A stretch of DNA of 6,189 bases from NCBI GenBank assembly GCA_018971405.1, contig JAGXAX010000093.1, forward strand, positions 1-6,189, in the 5' to 3' direction. This document shows positions 1 to 4,710 of the stretch, piece by piece. Position 1 is the first letter of the stretch. Each line of letters starts with the position of its first letter. The notes below the pieces were generated by a model that had not been told where the DNA came from, made no database searches, and saw only the letters and a program-made list of their open reading frames with translations. This DNA is from Alphaproteobacteria bacterium. GTDB taxonomy: Bacteria > Pseudomonadota > Alphaproteobacteria > Micavibrionales > UBA2020. The position numbers and the translations under genes are program-made.

Positions 1-101
1 CCGCCGCCGCGCTCGACATCCTCGTGCACGACCACCTGATCATCTCGCAAAACGGGCATGTGAGTTTCAAGTCTCTCGGCATACTGAGTTTTACCGCCTA
101 G
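1..101 (+). CDS. radC: RadC-family (JAB/MPN domain) protein, C-terminal end only
   Basis: This is the 3' end of a gene that begins before the window. The reading frame starts at base 3 and gives 32 residues, ending with TAG at 99-101. The segment ALDILVHDHLIIS followed by NGHVSF and LGIL matches the usual last strand and tail of RadC proteins, where a VHDH-L-I-I-G segment is followed by a short G-H-x-S-F/L-x-x-x-G-L/I ending. RadC proteins have a JAMM-type metal-binding fold. They were named for DNA repair, but their biochemical role is unsettled. The catalytic JAMM residues lie upstream and cannot be seen here. The stop codon overlaps the stop of the convergent MaoC gene. The family assignment rests on this short tail only. 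Confidence 0.82.
   Translation, partial: AAALDILVHDHLIISQNGHVSFKSLGILSFTA
98..101. other. Interlocked convergent stop codons (CTAG)
   Basis: The tetramer CTAG contains the TAG stop of the rightward radC-like gene (99-101) and, on the other strand, the TAG stop of the leftward MaoC gene (98-100). The two coding regions therefore share 3 bp at the two stops, and there is no intergenic space for a dedicated terminator. Transcription of each gene must end inside, or run antisense into, its neighbour. Confidence 0.9.
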
Positions 102-559
102 ACACTTCTGCGCGGCACGAAGACGACGGCTTCCATTTCCATCACGGTTTCGCCGTTTTGGTTGGTGACGGTATTTTTGGTGCGCATCAGGCCGCGCGCG
201 GGCGATTTTTCCGACGGGCGGAGATCCGTGATCTCGACGGTCAGCGACAAAAGGTCGCCCGGGCGGACAGGGCGCGGCCAGCTGATGTTCTCGACCGCGC
301 GGCCCACCATGCCGCCTTGCATTTTCGGCGTCGCTTCGACGATCATCCGCATGGCCAGCGCCGCCGTGTGCCAGCCGCTCGCCACCAGTTCGCCGAAGAC
401 GGTGTCTTTCGCTTTGACGGGGTCGGTGTGGAAGTCCTGCGGGTCGAACTGGCGGGCGAAGGCGATGATCTCTTCCTGCGTGACTTTCTGCGGCCCGGCG
501 GTGAATTTTTGCCCGGCCGTCAGGTCTTCGAGGGTGATGAAAGGCGTTTTATCTGTCAT
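98..559 (-). CDS. MaoC-like (R)-specific enoyl-CoA hydratase/dehydratase
   Basis: This 153-residue protein has the length of a single-hotdog MaoC/PhaJ-type hydratase, which adds water to 2-enoyl-CoA substrates in fatty-acid or polyhydroxyalkanoate metabolism and acts in the cytoplasm as a dimer. The hydratase signature sits at residues 38-46, FDPQDFHTD. Asp39 and His44 have the five-residue spacing of the catalytic Asp/His pair, and the classic G-D-x-N-P-x-H is replaced by F-D-P-Q-D-F-H. The ASGWHTAAL segment (60-68) and the W-x-R-P-V-R-P-G-D segment (94-102) are also typical of the family. The start was placed at ATG 559-557, where the family's N-terminus begins (MTDKTPFITLEDL). The frame is open back to an ATG at 613, but the extra 18 residues are AT-driven and do not resemble the family. 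No Shine-Dalgarno sequence precedes ATG 559, and the predicted transcription start coincides with it. Many alphaproteobacterial MaoC proteins are annotated only as dehydratases, and the substrate cannot be inferred. Confidence 0.9.
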   Translation of the reverse strand: MTDKTPFITLEDLTAGQKFTAGPQKVTQEEIIAFARQFDPQDFHTDPVKAKDTVFGELVASGWHTAALAMRMIVEATPKMQGGMVGRAVENISWPRPVRPGDLLSLTVEITDLRPSEKSPARGLMRTKNTVTNQNGETVMEMEAVVFVPRRSV

Positions 560-565
560 TCCGGT

Positions 566-594
566 ATTATATTTCTTTACAATCAATAAGTTAA
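566..594 (-). promoter_or_regulatory. Putative sigma-70-type promoter of the MaoC gene
   Basis: On the minus strand a perfect TATAAT (-10, bases 571-566) is preceded by TTAACT (-35, bases 594-589, 4 of 6 matches to TTGACA) with a 17-bp spacer. Counting from the -10 box puts +1 at base 559, the A of the MaoC start codon, which predicts a leaderless mRNA. The boxes are read directly from the sequence. Promoter activity is inferred, and AT-rich DNA produces such matches fairly easily. Confidence 0.6.
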
Positions 595-606
595 TAGATA
601 TATTAA
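591..606. repeat. Short inverted repeat TTAATA-4-TATTAA
   Basis: Perfect 6-bp arms (591-596 and 601-606) surround the 4-bp centre GATA. The left arm overlaps the -35 box of the putative MaoC promoter (589-594), where a repressor could sit. The arms are pure A/T in an AT-rich stretch, so chance is a serious alternative. Confidence 0.35.
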
Positions 607-610
607 TTTT

Positions 611-642
611 CATAAATAAATTGACGCCGTTATATATTTATG
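611..642. repeat. Inverted repeat CATAAATA-16-TATTTATG around a -35 box
   Basis: Perfect 8-bp arms (611-618 and 635-642) flank the -35 box of the HELGH-pair promoter. The right arm ends directly at the -10 box. Arm centres are 24 bp apart, a little over two helical turns, so both halves face roughly the same side of DNA. This would suit a dimeric regulator, but the A/T-rich composition weakens the case. Confidence 0.4.
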
Positions 643-648
643 TATAAT
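621..648 (+). promoter_or_regulatory. Putative sigma-70-type promoter of the HELGH gene pair
   Basis: TTGACG (621-626, 5 of 6 matches to TTGACA) is followed after 16 bp by a perfect TATAAT (643-648). The predicted start of transcription is near base 655, which leaves an untranslated leader of about 28 nt. That leader contains GAGGG at 672-676, a suitable ribosome-binding site 6 nt before ATG 683. This is the best-matching promoter in the window. Confidence 0.7.
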
Positions 649-682
649 TAAAAAATCATTATTTTCAGGACGAGGGCGGAGC

Positions 683-1795
683 ATGCGGAAATCGCTGACA
701 TCGCGGGCGCAGGAGTTCAACAGAACGTCGGCGGCGGCTTATGCCGCTTTCCCGCTGCAGTTGGAAAGACTGACCGTCCTGCTTGTGCCGACGTCGGATA
801 CGCCGGTTTACGTCGCGCCGGCGGTCGCGGAGAAACTGTCGCAGAATATCGCCGGCGTCAAAAAGGCCGTGACCGATTTATCCGACCTGATGCAAAAGCA
901 CGGCTGGGCCGGACTGGCGAACAAATGCGAATATGTGGCGGGAACGCCCGTCAACCTGATCGCCCTGAAAGGAAACCTGCCGGGCATCTTTTACAAGTCC
1001 TGCACGAAAGAGATGCGCGAGCTTTTTGTGCTCGATCACGAGCTGGGGCATCACGTGACCGAGAAAGGGATCGGCGGTGGCTATAGTAGCGAGATGAAGG
1101 AAAGTTCCGCCGACGCCTACGCCGCGCTGCGCCATGTCCAGCGCTTCGGGAAAGATACGCTCTTTATAAAAAAACGGGGAAACATTATGGCTGCAAACAT
1201 TGTTTTGCACGCTGACGCCGCACATTACACGACGGACACTATTCATCGGGCCCTGCAGGTCGCCGAAGAGCAGGACGTTTCAAGACTTCCGCTCGAGGAG
1301 ACGGCGGCGCTTGCGGGAAAAATAGCTGATGAAACCTGTCTGAATGCGGGGACCGCCATAAAAGTCCGCAATGCCTATTTGCCCGTCAATCGGGCCTGCC
1401 GCAAGCACATCGGCGGCGTTTCCGAAGTTGTCGATAAAATCGTGGCGCGGGACAGCACGGCCTATGACCTTATTTGCAGGGAGACCATTGCCGTGATGCG
1501 GGCGCATGTGTCCGATGCGGATATTTTCGAGGCGGGCAGCCGTTTCCTGACAGGCCATTCGTCCTGGATGAAATTCGTGAAGAAGCATGCAAAAACGGAT
1601 TCTTTCTACAAAGACGCGCTCGACTTCCTTAAAAAAGGGCCGTCCGCGTCCGTCCCTGCGCCGCAGGCGCCGTCTGTTTCTCAGCCGCAGGCGCTGTCTG
1701 TTTCTCAGCCGCAGGCGCCGTCTGTTTCTCAGCCGCAGGCGCTGTCGGCCTCTCTGCCGCCGCGCCGGCAAGGGCCCGCGGGAAACGGGCTTTAA
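683..1795 (+). CDS. Uncharacterised HELGH-motif protein A (zinc-metallopeptidase-like) with repeat tail
   Basis: I do not recognise a named family for this 370-residue protein. Residues 117-123 read LDHELGH, giving a canonical HExxH (His119, Glu120, His123). E140-S-S-A-D-A-Y-A follows 17 residues after His123. This HExxH plus E-x-x-A-D arrangement resembles gluzincin-type zinc sites such as those of M48 and ImmA/IrrE proteins, with Glu140 as the probable third zinc ligand. There is no signal peptide or membrane segment, so a cytoplasmic location is likely. The region from about residue 320 on is a low-complexity Pro/Gln/Ser/Ala tail encoded by tandem repeats. The start is supported by GAGGG at 672-676 and by a promoter upstream. 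The next gene begins 10 bp downstream and encodes a paralogue, so the two are probably cotranscribed. Local base composition falls to 25 G/C in 60 bases (1141-1200), which is low for this window. Proteolysis, and any regulatory or toxin/defence role, is inference only. Confidence 0.88.
   Translation: MRKSLTSRAQEFNRTSAAAYAAFPLQLERLTVLLVPTSDTPVYVAPAVAEKLSQNIAGVKKAVTDLSDLMQKHGWAGLANKCEYVAGTPVNLIALKGNLPGIFYKSCTKEMRELFVLDHELGHHVTEKGIGGGYSSEMKESSADAYAALRHVQRFGKDTLFIKKRGNIMAANIVLHADAAHYTTDTIHRALQVAEEQDVSRLPLEETAALAGKIADETCLNAGTAIKVRNAYLPVNRACRKHIGGVSEVVDKIVARDSTAYDLICRETIAVMRAHVSDADIFEAGSRFLTGHSSWMKFVKKHAKTDSFYKDALDFLKKGPSASVPAPQAPSVSQPQALSVSQPQAPSVSQPQALSASLPPRRQGPAGNGL
1661..1756 (+). repeat. 24-bp tandem repeat (four units) coding a PQAPSVSQ tail
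   Basis: Units lie at 1661-1684, 1685-1708, 1709-1732 and 1733-1756. The first three are identical except for one C/T site and the fourth is degenerate near its end. Each unit encodes eight residues, PQAPSVSQ or PQALSVSQ. The C/T difference (Pro or Leu codon) alternates C,T,C,T, so the array also has a 48-bp period, as expected if a two-unit block was itself duplicated. The unit length is a multiple of three, so copy-number changes would keep the frame of protein A. Confidence 0.95.
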
Positions 1796-1805
1796 GAGAT
1801 ACATC

Positions 1806-2813
1806 ATGGCCGCAATCGCAGAAAAATTCCGCGCCGCCGCCCGAAAGCCGCAGGATACGGCCTTCGATTTCGACCGCGAAGTGGCGCAGGTCTGGCGCGA
1901 TTTTCCGGAGGTGAAGGACAAGATTTTCTTTTTTGACGCCAGCGACAATGCGCGGCTCGTCTATCCCGAAGAGGGCAAAGGCCGGGAAGCCGCCCAGGCG
2001 TTTTCGGACAGGCACCATATTCCGAAGGGCATGCAGGACGCTTTTGCGGCATGGCGGGGAAAAAACTCCTATTGCCAGCCGCTCGGCGGCGGCAGGCGGC
2101 TGCTTTTCGTTCTGACGGAGAAGCATCCTTACGACAAAATCTCGCCGCGCGCGCCGCTGGCGCAGGAGACGGCGTTCGTTTTCGACCACGAGCTCGGGCA
2201 TGCCGTCATTCCGGAGGGCACCGGCCTCGGCAACAGGGGGGAGTGCATCGCCGACGCCTATGCGACCATCCGGCATTTGCAGCGTTACGGCGCGGATTCG
2301 CCTTTCATCGGCCATGTCGTGAACAACAGGGCTTTCGATCTCGTTTTCAGGGATCAGTGGTACGGCAGCACGCATTTCACCAGCTCCGTCACGGGAAAAA
2401 TCCTCGAATGCCGCCATGATGTCGATTGGGCGGCCCTGACGCCGCTGCAGACGGCCGCGCTGGCGCGGAAGTTCGCGCTGGAGCATGAAATAGGGTATGA
2501 AGCCCTGCATATGCTCGAAAAGGACTTCAGCGCGCTGCACGAGAAGGCGGACAGCATCGCCCGCGGCGATAAGGCGCCGCTGAAGGAACTGGCGAAAAAA
2601 GTCCTGTCCACGGACGTGTCGGATGTTTTCAAATACGGCGCGGCCGCATTGGCGCTTTACGTCGACAAGCGGACGGCTGATGCCGTCCTGCAGGGCCGGT
2701 ACTGGAACAAGGTGCGCCGGAAGCTGGCGAAAAAGGAAAAGGCTCTCGCGCCGGAAGCGTCATGCCCGCCGGAAGTTCTGAAAAATATATCTCCATTTAA
2801 GGGGAAGATTTAA
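1806..2813 (+). CDS. Uncharacterised HELGH-motif protein B, paralogue of the upstream protein
   Basis: This 335-residue protein of no recognised family is paralogous to the product of the preceding gene. Residues 126-132 read FDHELGH (His128, Glu129, His132), and E146-C-I-A-D-A-Y-A follows with a spacing of 14 residues, three fewer than in the neighbour. Further shared positions include RHLQRYG with D and FI just after it (RHVQRFG in the neighbour), an H-[FY]-T motif near residue 190, and a L-x-x-x-x-TAALA segment near 211-220. The N-terminal 100 residues and the Lys/Arg-rich C-terminus (about 300-316) are poorly conserved between the two. The frame is open upstream to 1587, inside the neighbour's tail, but that part would be an arginine-rich translation of the repeat. 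ATG 1806 begins a natural N-terminus and lies 10 bp after the previous stop. The ribosome-binding site is weak (AAGAGA overlapping the previous stop). No signal peptide or membrane segment is seen. All putative zinc ligands are intact, so it is not an obvious dead copy. Confidence 0.88.
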   Translation: MAAIAEKFRAAARKPQDTAFDFDREVAQVWRDFPEVKDKIFFFDASDNARLVYPEEGKGREAAQAFSDRHHIPKGMQDAFAAWRGKNSYCQPLGGGRRLLFVLTEKHPYDKISPRAPLAQETAFVFDHELGHAVIPEGTGLGNRGECIADAYATIRHLQRYGADSPFIGHVVNNRAFDLVFRDQWYGSTHFTSSVTGKILECRHDVDWAALTPLQTAALARKFALEHEIGYEALHMLEKDFSALHEKADSIARGDKAPLKELAKKVLSTDVSDVFKYGAAALALYVDKRTADAVLQGRYWNKVRRKLAKKEKALAPEASCPPEVLKNISPFKGKI

Positions 2814-2831
2814 GCGGCGCGTTGTTATAAA

Positions 2832-2861
2832 CTCCTTTAATCGAAAAACCGGATTAAGGAG
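2832..2861 (+). promoter_or_regulatory. Hairpin that includes the Shine-Dalgarno of the acyl-CoA dehydrogenase gene
   Basis: Bases 2832-2842 can pair with 2852-2861 to form a 10-bp stem with one bulged T (2838) and a 9-nt A-rich loop. The 3' arm contains AAGGAG (2856-2861), an almost perfect Shine-Dalgarno sequence 7 nt before ATG 2869. If transcription starts upstream, for instance by read-through from the HELGH genes, the folded mRNA would hide the ribosome-binding site. There is no T-tract after the stem, so it is not an intrinsic terminator. The same symmetry could instead be a DNA operator, since TTTAAT (2836-2841) resembles a -10 box, although no convincing -35 lies before it. Confidence 0.55.
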
Positions 2862-2868
2862 CGTGCCG

Positions 2869-4710
2869 ATGCCCAGCTACAAAGCCCCTCTCGACGACAT
2901 GCGTTTCGTGCTGAACGAGGTGCTGGATGTGGCGCGGCTTTCGCGCATTCCCGATTTCGCGCAGGTCGACCGGGCGACGATCAACCAGTTCCTCGAAGAG
3001 ATCGCCAAAATGGCCGAGAACGTGCTGTTCCCGCTCAACGCCACGGGCGACCGCGAGGGCTGCGTGCATGACCGCGACACCAAGGCGGTCAAAACGCCGA
3101 CGGGTTTTAAAGACGCCTACAAACAGTTTTGCGAGGCGGGGCTGACCGGCTTCGCCTGCGACCCGAAATTCGGCGGCCTCGGCATGCCGATCGTTCTCAA
3201 CACCGCCTTGAGCGAGATGTTCTGCTCGGCCAACCTCGCGTTCGGCATGTATCCGGGCCTTTCCCACGGCGCTTACAACGCGCTGCACGAATACGGCACC
3301 GACGAGCAGAAAAGCGCCTATCTGCCGAAGCTCGTCTCCGGCGAATGGTCGGGGACGATGTGCCTGACCGAGCCGCAGTGCGGCACCGACCTCGGCCTCA
3401 TCAAAACAAAAGCCGTGAAAAACGCCGACGGGTCTTACGCCATCACCGGCACGAAGATTTTCATCTCGGCGGGCGAGCATGACCTCACATCGAACATCTG
3501 CCATCTCGTGCTGGCGAAGATCGAGGCGGCGGACACGCCCGAAGGCATCAAGGGCATCAGCCTCTTCATCGTGCCGAAGTTCCTGCCGGAGGGCATGGCG
3601 CATAACAACGTCACCTGCGGGCGCATCGAGGAGAAGATGGGCATCCACGGCAATTCCACCTGCGAGATGAACTTCGACGGCGCGAAAGGCTGGCTGGTGG
3701 GCGAAGCCCACAAGGGCATGAAGGCGATGTTCGTGATGATGAACGAGGCGCGGCTCGGCGTCGGCCTGCAGGGGCTGGGCTTGAGCGAAGTCGCCTATCA
3801 AAACGGCCTCAATTACGCGCTGGAGCGCGTGCAGAGCCCGCCGATTGATCAAAAAGGCGCGCACGCCTCCGTCGCCATCATCAATCACCCCGACGTGCGG
3901 CGCGAGCTTTTGAGCATCAAGGCCGCGGTCGAGGGCGAACGCATGCTGGCTTACTGGCTTTCCATGCAGCTCGACATCGCGCAGAAAGATCCGGATGAAA
4001 AAGCGCGCGCGAAGGCCAAAGCCTACGTCGACCTGCTGACACCGGTCGTCAAGGCGCATTTCACCGACAACGCGGTCGAGAACACCAATTCGGCGATACA
4101 GGTCTTCGGCGGCCACGGCTACATTAAAGAGCACGGCATGGAGCAGTTCAACCGCGACGCGCGCATCACCCGCCTTTACGAGGGCACCAACGGCATCCAG
4201 GGGCTCGACCTCGTCGGGCGCAAGGTTTTGAAAGAGAATTTGTTGCCCGGATATCTCAGGCTGCTGCGCGAGGATCTGGCGGCGGCGAAAAAGAACGGCG
4301 TCGCGCCCGACATGGTCGCGCCGGTGGCGCGGGCGGCGGGGAAACTCGCCTGGATCACGCGGAAATTGCGCCTGTGGGCGATGCTGGGAACGCTGCGGCG
4401 GAACATGTCGTTCATGCGCGACGCCGCGGGCATGTCCACCGACTATTACAAGCTGATGAGCCTCGTCGTCATCGGCCATATGTGGGTGAAGATGGCCGAC
4501 GCGGCGGCGCAAAAGCTCGCCGCCAGTCCCGCAGGCGATGTCCGCGATTTCTATGAAACGAAAATCAAAACCGCGCGTTTCTACATGAAGAAAGTCATGC
4601 CGCGGGCGGAGGCCTTCGTCGGAACGATCGGCGGCGGCGCGGAGGTGCTGATGGACATTCCGGCGGAAAAACTCGCGCATGCGCAAACAACGATAGGGGC
4701 GGCGTCATGA
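2869..4710 (+). CDS. Acyl-CoA dehydrogenase, large C-terminally extended type
   Basis: This is a complete 613-residue FAD-dependent acyl-CoA dehydrogenase that introduces the alpha-beta double bond into an acyl-CoA thioester, passing electrons to electron-transfer flavoprotein. Features in order are the N-terminal extension MPSYKAPLDDMRFVLNEVL, the all-helical N domain to about 155, the flavin-binding strand M164-CLTEPQCGTD followed by KIFISAGEHD (196-205), the C-terminal helical domain with QVFGGHGYIKEHG (411-423), and LYEGTNGIQG (436-445), whose Glu438 matches the catalytic base of medium-chain dehydrogenase. An extra C-terminal domain follows (about 465-595, the Acyl-CoA_dh_C type). The length is usual for this subfamily and all key residues are present. 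The start is ATG 2869 because AAGGAG lies 7 nt upstream; GTG 2863 would be only 1 nt from it. The subfamily includes DmdC, the methylmercaptopropionyl-CoA dehydrogenase, but without dmdB/dmdD neighbours the substrate is open. The stop overlaps the next gene's start. Confidence 0.96.
   Translation: MPSYKAPLDDMRFVLNEVLDVARLSRIPDFAQVDRATINQFLEEIAKMAENVLFPLNATGDREGCVHDRDTKAVKTPTGFKDAYKQFCEAGLTGFACDPKFGGLGMPIVLNTALSEMFCSANLAFGMYPGLSHGAYNALHEYGTDEQKSAYLPKLVSGEWSGTMCLTEPQCGTDLGLIKTKAVKNADGSYAITGTKIFISAGEHDLTSNICHLVLAKIEAADTPEGIKGISLFIVPKFLPEGMAHNNVTCGRIEEKMGIHGNSTCEMNFDGAKGWLVGEAHKGMKAMFVMMNEARLGVGLQGLGLSEVAYQNGLNYALERVQSPPIDQKGAHASVAIINHPDVRRELLSIKAAVEGERMLAYWLSMQLDIAQKDPDEKARAKAKAYVDLLTPVVKAHFTDNAVENTNSAIQVFGGHGYIKEHGMEQFNRDARITRLYEGTNGIQGLDLVGRKVLKENLLPGYLRLLREDLAAAKKNGVAPDMVAPVARAAGKLAWITRKLRLWAMLGTLRRNMSFMRDAAGMSTDYYKLMSLVVIGHMWVKMADAAAQKLAASPAGDVRDFYETKIKTARFYMKKVMPRAEAFVGTIGGGAEVLMDIPAEKLAHAQTTIGAAS

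Larger units (their letters stand above)
560..682. other. AT-rich divergent intergenic region
   Basis: This 123-bp region separates the leftward MaoC gene from the rightward HELGH gene pair. By hand count bases 561-660 contain 18 G/C, in a window that is otherwise clearly GC-rich. It holds a promoter candidate on each strand, with the two -35 boxes about 26 bp apart, and two short inverted repeats. I see no open reading frame or RNA gene in it. Confidence 0.85.

Noticed and set aside
560..613. Longer start of the MaoC gene at ATG 613.
   Set aside because: The extra 18 residues come from the AT-rich promoter region, have no similarity to MaoC N-termini, and would place the -10 and -35 boxes inside the gene. 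ATG 559 fits the family and the predicted transcription start.
1661..1756. CRISPR array.
   Set aside because: The units are directly adjacent without unique spacers, encode a regular in-frame peptide, and there are no cas genes. It is a coding tandem repeat.
1629..2540. Antisense frame of 303 codons opposite the second HELGH gene, ending in repeated AAEKQTAP units.
   Set aside because: The repeats are only the reverse reading of the 24-bp array. The sense frames carry conserved HELGH motifs in both paralogues, which establishes the coding strand.
2832..2861. Rho-independent terminator after the second HELGH gene.
   Set aside because: The stem is A/T-rich in its middle and no T-tract follows it on either strand. 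It also contains the next gene's Shine-Dalgarno sequence.
2854..4686. Antisense frame of 610 codons opposite the acyl-CoA dehydrogenase gene.
   Set aside because: The sense strand encodes a complete, motif-rich enzyme. The antisense product is a low-complexity His/Arg/Ala/Val-rich sequence of the kind that G/C-biased third codon positions leave free of stops, and it lacks a ribosome-binding site or recognisable domain.
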